This document shows, one piece after another, positions 12,267 to 38,974 of a stretch of DNA of 64,000 nt (position 1 is the stretch's first letter; every line of letters begins with the position of its first letter). This DNA comes from Trichinella spiralis. Lineage: Eukaryota > Nematoda > Enoplea > Trichinellida > Trichinellidae. The position numbers and the translations under genes are program-made. Location of the stretch: contig CM012954.1 in the NCBI GenBank assembly GCA_000181795.3, positions 2,661,967 to 2,725,966 on the forward strand, given 5' to 3'. The notes under the pieces are model-generated. The model saw only the letters and a list, made by a program, of their open reading frames with translations, searched no databases and was not told the origin of the DNA.

Positions 12267-15200
12267 TCATAAAATTACAATTGTCGAACTGCTTCGATAC
12301 GGTTGGGAACGATTCTTGGCCCGCATTTTTGCCAGTGAATTTTCCGCCACATCGGCTCGCTCTTCGGCATCCTGCAACTGATGCTGAAGCTGACGATATT
12401 TCGACAAATTCAACGACGCAAGTTGTTCCTAGAAATTAACATGAATGCATTGAATTGAATCGAATTAAATAACAAAAACAAATGCTAATAAATAAAAAGC
12501 AACAATTCACCGTTTCCTCAATCTGACGTTTGTATGTTTTCACTTTGTTTTGCAGTTTATCAATAAGTTCATGAAGACGGTCTTCGTTCTTCTTCGTCTC
12601 ATCCACCTAGTCACATATATAAAATTATTGTCATTTAAAATTTAGTGGTCATTATTTAAAAGGAAAAAAAATCACACTGCTAAACTTTTCCATCTCTTTA
12701 CATTACATCACAATTCACACAATTGCAACTACAATACGAAAAGAAAAAATTTGACACCTACTTGATACTGTAATTCTTTTACTTGACGTTCAGATTTTCG
12801 TCGATTTTTTTCAGATTCTTGATATTTCTTCTGATTAATATCCAATTCCATTTCCAAATCGCGTATCTGAAAACAAAATTGAAATTTGTCGAAAAAAATT
12901 ACACAAATGTCTCATTGTAAAATGAGCGTCGAAAATAAATAATATTTCAATATTGTACACGATGATGTAATTGTTCCACTGAAACACCAATCGAGCGAGG
13001 GGTTCGTTTTTACCTTATTTTCCAACTTTTGAGAATATTTCTTATTTCCTTTCAAAACTGACAATTCAGCTTCTTCCAAACCGCTTTGCATATCCTGCAT
13101 TTAATACATTTCTGCATAGCTCTCTGGTTGTTTGAAAGCTTGGCTTGAATATACAAACCTTAATTTGCTGCTCAAGAGATTTGTTTCTCTGTTCCAAAAT
13201 TTGACAGTGATCCTGCTCTTGCTTAAGCTCATCTGACAATCGGACGGCCTCTAAAGTCGCTTTTCTAGATTTCTCTTCATTCACTTTCGACGATTCCATC
13301 ATTTCTTCCATTTCAGACTAAAAAGAAAACCGAACATTTTACAAAATTTAAAACGGTATACTTTCGGTTGGAGAAAATCACGCGGTATGCAGTGGAAAAA
13401 GAGAAAAAGATGGCAATGTCGAACAAACATACTTGGAGCAGTTGATATTCTGCCTCCAATTTTCGTCTGTTCACTATTGCAGCGTTCAATTGGACAATAA
13501 GATCGTTCACTTGCTCTTTAGCTTGATGAACTTCATGCGATGCATTGCGCCTAGCCCGATCACTTCCTTCCAACATTGCAGTCAGCTCTTCCTTTTCGGC
13601 GCACAAAGCATGGCACTTACGTTCCACTGACTCGCATTTCTCTTTCATTTCATTGCTAAAAATATTAATTAATTCTTATTTTATTTCTTTTTCAAACTTT
13701 CACACAAAATCTCAAACTCACCGCAACCTTTGTTCTTCGTCAATTTGTGCTTGCAATTCCCTTATTTGCTCTTGATAACGCTTGATCAAACGTTGGGCTT
13801 CCACGTTGCCTTTGGCAGCGTGGTCAAGCGCTATTTCCAAATCATTAATGTCGGATTCCAACTTTTTCTTTGCTTTCATCAATTCCATTCGTCCTCTACT
13901 TTCCGCCTCAAGCGTCGCCTGCACGGATTCCAAAGCTTTCGCGTGATTCCTTCTAAAATCATTCAATCGGTTCAACTGTACATATGCATTTACTTTTTTC
14001 TAATGTTGAAATTCCATCGTCCATCGCAAATCGAACAAACAAATTCACTGTAAAACTTGCATACCGGACATTTTCGAATTCTTCTTCTTTCTCTTGCAAA
14101 CGCTTTTCAACTTCCTGCTTCACTTGGACCAGTTCAATCTGATGACGCATCACTTTGTTCTCTTCGGTTTCCAAAGCTGATTCAGCTTCATCAAGCGCAT
14201 TCTGAATTGACCAATTAAGCACTGTTGTACAAAACCAAAGCACAATACAATCAATAAAAATACCTGAAGTTCTTCTTTTTCCATTTCCAGTCGGCGCCTG
14301 GTTTTCTGCACTTCATGGTAATTCTTGCCACCTTCGCCTAGTTGATCGTTTATCTCTTGGATTTCCTGTGCAAGCATCTTGTTCTCTCGACGAACAGCTT
14401 CTTCCTATAATGAAAAATAATTATTTAAGTCAAAAAAAAGAGAAAATCAGTATTCAACGCCGACTGTCATTTTACCCGATCCGTAGCTTCTTCTAGTGCT
14501 TGACGCAATTTGTACAATTCTGTCACAACTGCTTTATTTTCACGTTGACTGGCGTCCAATTCTGCTGATAAATCATCGCATTTTTGTTTCCATTCATCTA
14601 AAATTTTGTCAAACCCACGCTGCTTTCTTTCCAGTGATTGGGCATACCCATTAGCCTAGAATGAATAAACCAATAATGGAAAATGTGCCGATAAATATAC
14701 ATATGCGCATAAACAGTAATGGAATAATAATAAGCAAAAAATACTTTACCCTTTCCGAATCAGTAACAGCATCTTCCAGTTCAGCAACAACTCGCTGTCG
14801 TAGCTTCTCAGCACTGTTAGCTTTCAAATTAGCCGCTTCAATTTCTTCTTGCATGCTTTGCAATTTGATAACGAGCTTCTTCCTTAATGAAGATTAATTA
14901 GACAATAGAGCATCGCTCACAACTTGTGGAAATGATTTTTTATTACTTGGCATCTTCCAATTCTTCGGTTTTTCGTAAACCTTCTTGCTCATACTTCGCT
15001 CGCCACTGTTGGGTTTCTGCGTTCGCTTTCGACAACATACGGTGCAATTCTGTTTTGATTTCAGCTTCTTCTTCAAGCTGCTCTTTAGCACTAGACAGTT
15101 CTTCTTGAACATTTCGCAGTTGTGAAGCAAAAGATTCACTTTGCTTAAATAATAATATTTTTTTAAAACTAAAAAAAGAAAACATTTTTCTCACTTTCAT

Positions 15201-18200
15201 TTCCTCTTCGCAGCTTTGTTTTGTGCGTTCCAGTTCAGCGGATAAAGTTTGCTTTGCACGCAACAAATTGTTCAACTGCACATCTTGCTCTTCGAGCTGC
15301 TTTTGCAAATCGGTGCTTTCGTTCACTAGTCGGGATTTTTGTAATTCCAATTCTTTCAACTGTCGAAGCGTCTCTTCGTGATTCGTCTGCAAATCAACCA
15401 ACTGCGCCTCCAAACTTTTCACCTGCTTTTCATGGACAGCTTTACTCTTGGTTTCAGAATCAACAGCCAAATGCAGTTCTTCAATTTCTTTCTGAAGAAC
15501 TGATTTTCCTTTCTCAAGCCTTCACGGATAATTTAAAAAAAAACGCGATTATGATAAATACGAGAAAAAAAAATAAGACAACATCCTCACTTGATTCTTG
15601 AATTTTGAAGAGCATTCAACTGTTCATTCAATTCAGCCACAGCGTCTGTATGCTTCTTCTTCAAGGAAGAAATTTGCGCCTCGTGAGCAAGCGCTGCTTC
15701 TTCTTGTTCTCGTTTCAATTTTGCAATCTCCGCCTCTCTCTTCTTATTCAATTCCATCTGAGCTTGAGAAGCACCGCCGGCTTCTTCCAACTGTTGCTGC
15801 AATTCGTCCATTTCATCTTGCAATTCTTTACGCCTTCTTTCAGTCTAATAAATTAATAACAGTACAAATTAACTCCTATTCATTTTCAACAACACTTTCT
15901 TAAACAAAAACACATACTTTGTTACGATTTTGCCTTTCCATGTTCAATTCTTCCTCGACTTCTGCAACTCGTACTTGTAAATCTTTCACAACCTTCTGTA
16001 GTCGCATGGCCGTTGATTGTTCATCTTCTAAAGTATGGTTCAAAACACTAATTTCGTCTTCTTTTCTAAATTAAAGAAAAGTAAACTTATGGAAATTCAA
16101 ACTGCAAAATTTTTAAAACACCAAAAAAGCCAACTAACTTCTTCACGTTCATTTCTAAATCTTGTTTCAGTTTCAAAATTTCTTCCATATTCTCTTGAGT
16201 CACTTTCAAATCACCATCCGTTTTTCGTTTCGCTTTCTCCAATTCTTGCCTCAAACGTTTTTCCCGTTCCAAAGCATCATGCGCTTCTTCCAATGAGTTT
16301 TCCAACTTTTTGTTCACCTTCTCAGCACTGACAACTTTATCCTCTACAGCATGCAAATCTTGCGTCAATTTCTGAACCTTGTCGTCGGATGCTTTTTTCT
16401 CTTTCGACAATTTCACATGTGCATCCTCTTGATGCAAAGCCGCATCTTTCAACGAACGCAACTGCATGTCCAACGACTGTTTGTCGGATTCATGCTTCTT
16501 AACCAAAAGTTCCAATTCGACTATTCTAGCTGTCAGTTTGTCCACTTCTTCTTGAAGCTTCTTCTTTGCTTTCTGTGTATTGGAATGCTGTTCTTCTGCC
16601 ATTTCCAACTTTTCATGAAGATTCTACAAAAAAACCAACAAAAACTTATTCGATCCAGACAAGTTATATTAAAATTCAAGCCACAAAACACAAGCAAAAC
16701 AAGCAGCACCTTATGCTGCTTATTCAAATCATCCATTTGAGAAGAGAGAGTTTTCGCTTTCTGCTCATATTCAGTCGAATTTGACTTTTCTGATTCCAAT
16801 TTCAAAATTAAATCACTTTTCTCTTTCAAAGCATTTGCCAATTGTGCTTCCATGTCCGCACAGCGTGCTTTTTCCGCCGATGATGCAGCTTCCAATTCCT
16901 GAAAGAACATCACTACTACACATTGCCAAAAAATGAAAATATGATAATTCTTACCTTTATTTTTGCTTGAATTTTTTCAAACTCTTCATGCTGCTTCGCC
17001 TGCGTCAACAGCGGTTTCACACGACCATACAGACGGAACCAGGGCCAGCTGCGCAGCTTCAACCACTTTCGAACGTTTTTCTGAATCAGCAACGATGCCT
17101 CGCTGAAACGCGACAGATTTTATGGAAACGACCGCCCAACAAAAGACAATTTCTTCCACTCAACACTTACTGCGCCTTTTTTCTGCGTCGACTGTCCAAT
17201 TTGGCCAAATAACTGCGGGCAGTAGCTTGCACGCCCACCATAATTTTGGACAACTCTTCATCGTGTAATTCTTCCAATCTTGCCAAAATACCAGCTTTGA
17301 AAAACACCTCAAACATATACAATGCGCAATACTTTATAATGCGCATGCAGTCCGTATAAATATTGCAAATTTCGCATTTTACCTTCGTAGCGCCAACTTG
17401 ATATTCTTCAGCTTTCAATACATCCTTCTGTTTCAGAGTATTTAAAATAGCTTCAGAACTTTTTTTCGGATCATCATATTTTTTAGCTTCGTCAGCAGCA
17501 AATATTGCGTAGCTGAAAATGAGAAGAGATTCAATTCAATACAACTGAAGAGAAAAAGAAAACAACCGTTCGAAGTTTTACCGCTGCTTGAAATCAGCAT
17601 AAACAAGCCGATTAGGATAACCTTTGCGACAGATTCTTATTCCTTCCAAAACTCCGTTGCAAGTGAGCTGATTCAGCACGAGACCAGCTTCGATAATTCC
17701 ACTTTTCTTGCTTTCATTTGGAATGATGCAGCGTATAAAATGCGGATGAGTGGCACGTAGCATGGACATCAAATTTCCAAGACTTTCCTAAACAAAAAAA
17801 AAGAAAAGAAAATACATCTTACCTCAGTAAACACAATTTGAAAATACAACACTGATAAAGATTTTGCAAGTGCAATTTTGTATAAGACGTTTTTACCCTG
17901 TACATCATAGAGACGGTGAGAAATGACGCAGCTTTGCCTTTCTTTTTACTAGGGGTAGTTTTCTTTTTGGCTAAATCTTCCTGAGTGAAATAATCAGCCC
18001 AAACTTCTGATAAAAGTTTATTGCCATCGGATGCTTTCAAAACGTTGACCACACTTTCATTAAGCGGATCTTTGTTCTTCTCCAGCCAACCGTTTGCATT
18101 GTAACGAACCGTTCCGGCGTAGTGGACAATGGAAAAATGCGCCTCGGATTGTTTGCCTTTTGGTGGTCGTGCTTTTTGAAAATTTGGATGCTTACCAAGG

Positions 18201-21200
18201 TGCTGATCGTTCAACTTTTGTACAAAAGTCATATCAGAAGCTTTCGGTACAATACATTCTTCATCCAACATTGAAATGATACCAAGTGGCTAAACATAAT
18301 AGAGATATGTTGCTTGAAAAATTGGTTAGTTATTGCTTACTTTTTCGATTAGCTGAATGCAAGCTTCCAAATCCAAACCGAAGTCGATAAATTCCCAAGC
18401 AATACCTTCAGATTTGTACTCTTCCTGTTCGAGTACAAACATGTGATGATTGAAATACTGTTGCAACTTTTCATTGACAAAATTGATCCAAAGTTGTTCA
18501 AATGAATTGAAATCGAAAATTTCAAATCCAGCGATATCCAACACGCCGATGAAAAACTTTCTACCCAATTCTTGTACATCGAGTGTTCGATTGCAGCGCA
18601 GTATTAGCCATCGAAACATTCTAGCGTAGATCGCTTTGCAAAGTGCGCCAACGCCCCAAGTGACCTGTGTGGAAAAAATTTGCCTTTCATTTTCACTTCG
18701 AAATAATAAAAGTCGAACAAAGCAGAAAGTGAAAAAACATACTTGTTCCAAATTTTGGCTTTTGTTCACCCATTCTGTTCCAACTTTCACTTTCGGTTTC
18801 AAAAGTGCTTTCAAAAATTCGTCACAATTCACGCACAACAATTTCGCCGCTAATTCAGCTTCTTAAAATCAAAACAATCACCAACTGCTTTATTACTAAT
18901 AAAATGCAAACCGCTTGCCTTCAGTTCCGTCGGTTTCAGCTTGTTCTTCTCTCGGTCTCTGTTTGAACTTCATTTCACCCATGTGCAAAATAGCGGCACA
19001 TAACTTGTACAAATTTTCCTTTTCACTGGGATCAAAATTCATTATATCAAATGCATCCTATAAATTTTTATTTTTAAAGTGCACAACTAAAGTGTAAAAC
19101 CATTTTTACTTTTGCAAAAAGAACACAACAATTAAAACCGATAATTGAACTTACATCAGTTATTTGCATTTCTTCTTTGTCATCGACACCGTCAATTGTA
19201 ATCTCCGCTTGAGAAATGAACTTATACTTGCGGATATCTTTGCTGAGAAATAACTTTTCTACAACACATGTGAAATGTATAAACGAGCAAATCAACAGGA
19301 TATTTTTCTTCAACTGAACCTTTCAATCCGGCAATTTTCCCGGACATAATTTGATAAAAGATATGAAAGCAGCGTTCACCTTGCGCTTGTTTGATAACTC
19401 TTGACTTTTCTAATAAATCTGACATAAAAAAATCGAAAGCATATGAAAAATTAATAAACATTGTAATATTTTCTTCATACAGTGTTCAATGTCGGCACCG
19501 GCAAGTTTGCCGTGTCCGTTGAAATGGATGCGAATGAATTTTCCAAATCTGGATGAATTGTTATTGCGAACCGTCTTCGCATTGCCAAAAGCTTCTAGTA
19601 CGGGATTCGTTTGCACAATCTGCTCCTCAAGTGAAGCCTACGGGCAAAGTAATTAAATATTTAAATAAAATTAAATAAAAACCCTTTTATTCGCATAATT
19701 CAATCAATACTCGTTTCTTTCCATCTTTTTCCTTGTTAGCATGTGTAGAGCAGATAACGGCAAAATATGAGATAACCTTTTTTGTATTTTCTGTTTTTCC
19801 TGCTCCAGATTCACCAGTGATCAGCATGCTTTGATTTCCGCGATCTATACAGTCAACTTACTTCAATGTACATAAATATGCGGATTCTATATTCTATATT
19901 TTATCACAGTTGAAAAACGTTCGATAAGTAATGAACATTTTCAATTCATATGTATTCGAAGAATTTATAAAATAGCAAATCAAATGCTCACCTTGCATCA
20001 TGTTACGATAAGCTTCATCTGCAACGGCGAACAAATGAGGCGGCATTTCGTTCCGTCGTTTACACTGGTACATGTGCACCACAGATTCGCCATAAATTGG
20101 CAAACGTTTATACGGGTTAATTACAACGCAAAATAAGCCCGAATAAGTCTGAACAAATAAATCGCATTTGACGAGCACAATAAACAAAAAAATTACATTA
20201 GCCTTTCCAAACAATTCTGCTTACATAAATTAGCATGGAATAGTAACGTTGCCGAAGATTGTGCAAAACGCTGGCATCGTTTAAAAATGTCAAATTGGAC
20301 ATGTCTTCTGTTCTGTCGAATTTCGGAGGATTCATCTCTTGGGTTTCTTCTTTTCTGACAGTTTTCTTAACATAATTTAAAATTTACTCATTGGCAATTG
20401 TGTCAGCAAAATTTCATTTCTGCTATTTAAGATTCAATCAATCACCTCCACGCCTTTTTCCGTAATAACGACCAACTGATCCACTTTGGTGGACTTGATC
20501 TCCGCTGCAATGTAGCCTTCTTGGGCATCTGGAATCCAGCATGACTTTTTGCTGTCGTACTTTTTTGCCTTTGACTACATACATACATACATGAATGCAT
20601 CAGTAATTTTCAACAAAAATTTATGCAAATTGACGTCATTTATATATATATATATTTACACATTCGTCAGTGTTGTGATCATATATTTTGGGAAAATTAA
20701 AGAAGATATTGAAATTACTGACAATAAATAATAAAGGTTAACTTTTAAACAAAACTTTTAAAAAGTAATTTTTTTAACTTGCGTATTACTGTACTCAATA
20801 ATAAAAAGTAAGTACATGCATTAATGTTTGTTTGATGTGTTAAATAATAAAAATATATATGCTTATTGAGTGAAAATGAAAAAGCTTTTTTTAATTAATA
20901 AATCTATTTTAAAAGTTTTAAGTTTACTGTCAATTAACGGCTGAACATTTGAAACACGAAACGTAGTACAGAGTTCGAAGAAAATTGCATTCACTTTCGC
21001 ATAGAATGCTGCTGGCTGCGCTTTTAAATTTAGATTAGAAAACAATTCTCTTTGCTTTTATTTCTTCTACCCGTCAGAAAGGCTGGTAAGAAAGCATTTA
21101 CAACTTATTTTTGAAATTTTCAAGAGTATTTTGCTTTTCTTGAAATACTATTGCTTTTCATTTGATTTACAATAATAAAAGATGAGAAAAATTAGTGGTA

Positions 21201-21498
21201 CAAATATTCTGTTATGTGTAAACATCGAGCAGAATAATTAAGTCGTTATTTAATCGGTGATACTTATTATTTCGCGACTGAGTAAACGAAAATAGTATAC
21301 GCAGGATAGAGCTATATGGGAGGGGGGAGGAGAGGGGTAGAATTTGATGACAGTCATTATTATACCTAAGCGCTAGCGGCTTTTATCATCAAAAAGTAAA
21401 TATTAATAATGTTAAAAGAAAAATAAGAATAATTTTACCAAGTCGACAGGTTGTCGTAAAAATTTCCAAGCAGGATCTTTTTCATAAACAGACGCCAT
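12267..21498 (-). CDS. Striated-muscle myosin II heavy chain, complete
   Basis: This gene encodes the thick-filament motor of muscle: actin-activated ATPase head, lever arm and coiled-coil rod. The 33-exon model has consistent phases throughout and encodes 1940 aa, the usual length of muscle heavy chains. It starts [16 protein letters not shown]. Visible landmarks: P-loop GESGAGKT (173-180), switch I around [16 protein letters not shown] (about 226), switch II DIAGFE (456-461), lysine-rich actin-binding loop 2 ([16 protein letters not shown]), reactive cysteines in [18 protein letters not shown] (C695, C705), light-chain-binding stretch ([20 protein letters not shown]), then a continuous heptad rod including [16 protein letters not shown]. 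The tail ends shortly after the rod with [14 protein letters not shown]. The rod and the [12 protein letters not shown] segment point to a nematode sarcomeric myosin, but I cannot say which member (unc-54, myo-1, myo-2, myo-3, myo-5 or myo-6 type). One intron is GC-AG. No key motor residue is missing. Confidence 0.97.
12267..21498 (-). other. Exon map of the myosin heavy-chain gene
   Basis: Exons in transcript order: 21498-21439, 20574-20446, 20365-20225, 20148-19992, 19844-19711, 19637-19481, 19418-19320, 19258-19155, 19057-18919, 18861-18743, 18664-18341, 18289-17897, 17787-17582, 17512-17383, 17307-17171, 17102-16955, 16898-16710, 16623-16139, 16065-15918, 15844-15591, 15519-15195, 15143-14947, 14882-14750, 14655-14476, 14404-14264, 14201-14065, 13952-13722, 13655-13433, 13317-13159, 13094-13014, 12866-12762, 12606-12511, 12428-12267. 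Their lengths sum to 5823 nt, exactly 1941 codons with the stop. The longest intron is the first (20575-21438). The third exon was placed by choosing the only acceptor that keeps the frame into [20 protein letters not shown]. Confidence 0.88.
18862..18918 (-). other. GC-AG intron in the myosin gene
   Basis: The junction GAAG|GCAAGC at 18919/18918 joins an acceptor ending TTTTAAG before 18861. This gives [13 protein letters not shown], in frame with the conserved cardiomyopathy-loop-region sequence. No GT occurs between the conserved codons and the first in-frame stop, so a GC donor is required. The intron is 57 nt, close to the minimum intron size seen across this window. Confidence 0.85.
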
Positions 21499-22275
21499 GT
21501 TGTGATACTTTTTTATGAAGAAATTTCAAAAGAAAAAGAATACTTAATTGGACGTATTTTGTAGCAATTTATGATAAGAGTAAAAAAGCAAAAAATGAAA
21601 GAATGATGCAGAGTCAAAAGTGGTGAAGAACAGCAGCGGTGATGCTTGCATCCAAACAGTGCAACCAACAGAACAGACACTCGCGACACGTTGAACCGAA
21701 ACTCAACTTCGCAACTACGGATAGCTAGCCAACTAGCTGAACTGGACTAAATTTACCCTGTGCTGTGTGCTTTATTGAAAAATTTCAAATGCAATAAACA
21801 ATACGCAGACGCAAGCGCACACAAACACAAACACATATACACGAGTGTTGAGCTCATCCGGTTCAGTGAAACGGCGGTGCATGCGGTTCGCCGAATCGTT
21901 CCCCACGGGCATGTTCGTCATTTTGAACAGCAGAGCCGCAGAAACTGGATTAGCAGCACATTCTTCCGCCAGCTATTATTTGCACTGGGCCGGGCATAGC
22001 TTTGCAAGAGTCGTTCAGCTCGGCTAATGGACGAACAACTAAATATTCAGAAGAACACTTGTAAAACGCTCGGCGCCTTAAAACCAGCAGCAACAAGCAG
22101 CCAGCATTGCTGAGGCTCAATCAAGCCGGAAAACAGTGCTTTAAGCTTTTTTCTTTCTCTTCTCAACGCTGTAGCAAATCGGTAACAATTTAGACGGCCA
22201 ATCAACAGCAAACCAGCCGGTCAGCCAAGCAACATGCTTCATTACAACCAGAAACTTTGCAAAAGTTTGCACTTG

Positions 22276-22306
<31 letters not shown>

Positions 22307-22996
22307 GCAGTAATAATAATAATAATAATAATGCATCTTTTAATTTTAAAATACACTTTAACCAAACAACAAGAACATATTTAATCAATTATTTATTCCA
22401 TTTCTTTTTTTAATGCAATTCAAAAATAATAAATACACTTATGATTTTCAACAACTGCAATGAACTGCTCTTTCGAACAATAAATAAAGAAACATAGAAC
22501 AAATAAATAAAAAATTAATTTTTCAAAATACAACAAATGGCCAATAAATTGGATATAGAAAATTTAAGCTTCTGAAAATTCATTTGTTTCAATGTTTCAC
22601 CTGAAAGACGAACAACAGCTTTGTTAACAAAAATCAAGAAAACAGATGATGATTACTGCTTTACAAAAGTTTTCAGTTTGGCAGTTTTACCAAGCATTGT
22701 AGAAAAATGTTATCAATAATACAAATTGGACGTACAAGTTTTATGCAAATTGAGCATGTGATGAAGAAGAACAAAATTATACGTGTATTCGCGGTCAAAG
22801 AAATCTGAACAAGAATAAAACACCGTTGACCAGAGTAGTTAGCTGCTAGAAAGCTTTTGTAATTGAATGGACGCATTACAATTGTTGTGCAGTGAAATAG
22901 AAAAGGTAAAACTCATTCCCGTTTATGTCTGAAAAGATGCGCAGCACCTTCGGCTATTGAATTAGCATTGAAAAATGTGAAACAGTTTTTCAATCG
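21499..22996. other. Spacer between ALK 3' end and myosin 5' end
   Basis: Both flanking genes are on the minus strand. The part next to the myosin start (about 21600-22140) is noticeably richer in GC and may hold its promoter and 5' leader; short open frames there show no recognisable domain. An (AAC)n(AAT)n run lies at 22276-22332. A minus-strand AATAAA (plus TTTATT) near 22389 could be the ALK polyadenylation signal. Confidence 0.5.
22276..22332. repeat. (AAC)n/(AAT)n microsatellite
   Basis: A perfect trinucleotide run of AAC changes to AAT after a short CAGCAG bridge. It lies in the spacer upstream of the myosin gene. Confidence 0.9.
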
Positions 22997-35401
<12,405 letters not shown>

Positions 35402-35557
35402 TTCTACAAGTCCGGCCGACTAAAATGCAAAAGCCTGCATACGGGTTAAGTAAGGAAGCTCAAAGGCGCGAGCGACGACGCTGTGTTGCCGCCAGACGGT
35501 GGCGGTGCCGCAACTTTGCCTCCAACCAACCGACCAATAGCACTTTTTCACTTCAAA

Positions 35558-35593
<36 letters not shown>

Positions 35594-38500
35594 ATTATCC
35601 GATGCCCCCCTCCCCTCCGCCTCTAAGCCTCCCTTTCTTCCCTTCGACATGCTTCTCATTCATCAGCCTCAACGTGTAGCACTTTTGCTCTTTCTTCAAA
35701 ATTCACAACGTACCTATGCGATCCTGGCAGGGGCCGCTTTGTTCACAATTGTTGCCGTTTGTCACTGAAACGCGTGCCGGCAATGATAAAATTCCAACGC
35801 ATCAGTTGCGGCCCAAAATTAATCACTACTTTCACAATGCAGTGTCCGTTTCCGGTAGACAGTATGAAATTTAAAATTAACGAATGCATAATTTTATAAA
35901 TTTGAAAAATAACTAAAAAAATGAAATTTTCAAAGCTTCATCAAAAGATGTGTATTGGGAAAAAAAGAAGAAGAAGAAGCGAGGCTCAGAGAAAATTGAT
36001 CGGCTACAAGGCAGTTAATTGACTTCAAATTGGTCCCTGGTCAACGCTACCGATGGTTATGATCAATACGACAGTGTAAAAGCATTCGGGCACCTTTTTA
36101 ATATAATGATGATGATGTACGCGTATGTAGTAGTTCAGTTAGCTGCTAATTCTAATTGTTGTTAGCCGTTGCTTTCTCTCAATGGTGTTGCGAAGTGACG
36201 GAAGAAAAATGAACAACAGAAACAACACAACAACAATAAATGTCCACAGCTGTTCGACATTCAGAGAGAGCTTCTTGCTGCATGCCGCAGTTGCAGGACT
36301 TGAAGCTGTCAAATGCCTCAACAATGGCGGCACGTTCGAAAAAGCAGGAAATGCACCCACGTATAATAATACACTCTCTATATATGTTTGTGCAGCGTAT
36401 CTCTGCTTGGTCGTGACAATTTACACTTACAACCTATTAATGTTGTTGGAATGAAACAGAAAATGGCAACTTGTTAATTTTCATGCAGAACAAAACATCG
36501 AACAAATTTTACACGACTGTTGCAAAATTTCTTATTTAAAACAAAATCACACATAAATAAATTGACTGATCAAAATGCACTTTTACAAAATGTATAAAAC
36601 AGAAACGAACAATGCATTATATGAAAAGTAGAAAAGCTAAAGAATATTGCTGTTGCGACATTTCCAATATTTTGCCTTTCGCTACATTTTGATTGTTTTA
36701 AATCAAAAACTCCAGATAAGTTTAATAAAAGTTATTATTAAAAAAGAACGAAAATAACCGAATAAAATAGCCAACAGACGACAGTCTGCAAAAATACTGC
36801 TCGGATGAACAATTTATAGTCGAGATAAGTTATTTTTTTCATTTGCATTGAAGATTTATCAAAATAGCATGAATTTAAAAATTATCTGCGCAAGTTTCAA
36901 CAAAATGTTACACCACGTTTATCCGTAATTTGATCAAAGCTGACCTTTCCCACGCCTAGTGAATTGAAATTTACTTTTTCCTAAACAACGTTTTCTCTGG
37001 CGCAGCTTATCATGCAGCAATTTTGCATTGATATTAAAGTAAAAGGCAACAACGTGACGCAAAACATCATCGTTAATACATTCGATAGGCAAATTTAATC
37101 AGGTTACTGGAAAATTCTTTTCAAAATCTACCACTTTTGTGCAGCACCAATAAATTTAAATTTCATAAATAAATATCCTACTTTCTATTTATTGATAATG
37201 CCAACTTTGGAAATTTAAAAAATTATAAGTTCATCCAAAAAATCAATTTTATACTTTTCACCAAATTCATCCAACTTGATAGTACAGTCCTGTAAAATTC
37301 ACTTATCTATATTATTTATCTGTAAATTGATTCCCTGCGCGTCATATTACGGTATGCGTTAGGCTTGTTCAACCATTCAGATATGCAAAGATTTTACCCA
37401 CGTTAAAGTTCAACAAAAGCAACTTTGAATAAGAACAAAAATATCAACTCACCACATTGTTGAGCGCAAAATTTCAGTGCGCAAAGTCGCTCTGCAGTGT
37501 ACGATTGGGGGGGGGAGGGATGACTTGGAATACAGATTCGAATACATGAACAACGTTTTCTCCACTGCTTTTCAAAATAACGCTCAGCATTGGTCCACAT
37601 TGTGATGGAGAAATTCTTCCACATGCTTTCAACCTTGTGAATTAGCCGTGATCGTTAAAGATGCCAAATTGACAATCATTATTGTCAATATATACACAAT
37701 TGACCATAGATCAGATGTATTTTGAAGATTTTTTCCACATAAACAACGGTCAATTTAATTTTGGTATATTCTGTCGCCCTGCAATCCACGACCACCACAG
37801 CATTGTTATTGACAATAAGCAACGACAAAAAAATTCATCCATCCATAAACTATACTGTTGCTTTTCCAGACGTACATTTTGTTTCTCAATTTGTAAATTC
37901 AAACCATTGCTGCATTCATGCCGTCCGAAAGCACTATCTGCAACTATATTGTAATATCGTGTAATTTTAGGCATCAATAACAATAAATAATAGAAAAGCT
38001 GATTTTCAAAAGAACTTCATTTTGCAAGACATTTCTCTGGTGAATATCAACAATCGAAATGAGAAACAATAATTAAATAAATCAGCTTCACCATGGTAAA
38101 AAACAACTAGATCAACATTAATTAAACATACAAAAGTAAAATATTAAAAATATATTAAATTTAAATAAATTAAAGATTTCTCATTCAAAAAAAGAATAAA
38201 ACAGTAAAACTCATCACAATTATACATTATTTCGATAAAGATTTCAAGCACGCACGATGCAGCACGCTAACAATATTTTGAAACAAAATAACTTACAAAA
38301 GAAGATTTTGATTAAACAAAAAATCTCACTTCATTTAAAAATGCAACATTAAAATAAAAAGACGCAGCAATGCACAATTAAAATCAACAAGTAGTGATTT
38401 CCATTTTCTGATGTTACACTGAAATGCATTTCAATTCAATGACGTCAAATTAAACTTTATTAATAATTTCAAGTGAAGTTTATTGCTCATCTGCCGGAAG

Positions 38501-38974
38501 GTTTTATTCAAACTCATTCTTTCTAATAATTTACAAGTATTCAAGAAATTAAAAATGCATTGCACTAAATTTCTATTGAAATCAGTCGCAACTTTTACTC
38601 AATTCTTCAAAATAAAAATTATTATGCCATTCAAAAATGATTGTACTTCTTTATCAATTCTCCACTTTCAATCAACGCTTAATTATGTTGTTTTCAACAG
38701 GAAAAACAAACTTGCACATTCAATGAATGAAAAATAGCCGAGATATTTCTACATGCATGTCTATAGATTTAGACGTATGTACATATAATGCATCTTCATA
38801 ATGTTCAATAACAAATAATCACACTAAAAAAGCTTAACTCAATCAATGTTCAGTAGAAGCTGTCCTTCAAAAGCACAATTTAAACTTGAAAGTCAAAAAG
38901 TACTGTAAAATAATATAATACAAGTGACATCACTTTTTAAGAAAGTTTGTACGTTGTGATTTACTGGTCAAATA
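35402..38974. other. Divergent spacer between ALK and PRP18
   Basis: The first ~430 nt are GC-richer and probably contain the ALK promoter and 5' leader, including a (CT)n tract at 35560-35589. The rest is AT-rich, with short, low-complexity open frames only. The PRP18 start codon follows at 38975. I see no further gene or RNA. Confidence 0.6.
35560..35589. promoter_or_regulatory. (CT)n/(GA)n tract upstream of ALK
   Basis: A 30-nt pure pyrimidine run about 160 nt upstream of the ALK start codon reads as GAGA repeats on the coding strand. GA tracts can bind GAGA-type factors and exclude nucleosomes in animals. Here a role is only inferred from position; it may be a simple microsatellite. Confidence 0.35.

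Noticed and set aside
15221-16331. Several plus-strand open frames over the myosin rod
   Set aside because: Antisense shadows of Glu/Lys/Gln-rich coiled-coil exons.
38483-38737. 84-codon plus-strand frame upstream of PRP18
   Set aside because: Low-complexity Phe/Lys/Asn-rich, no splice signals, AT-driven.
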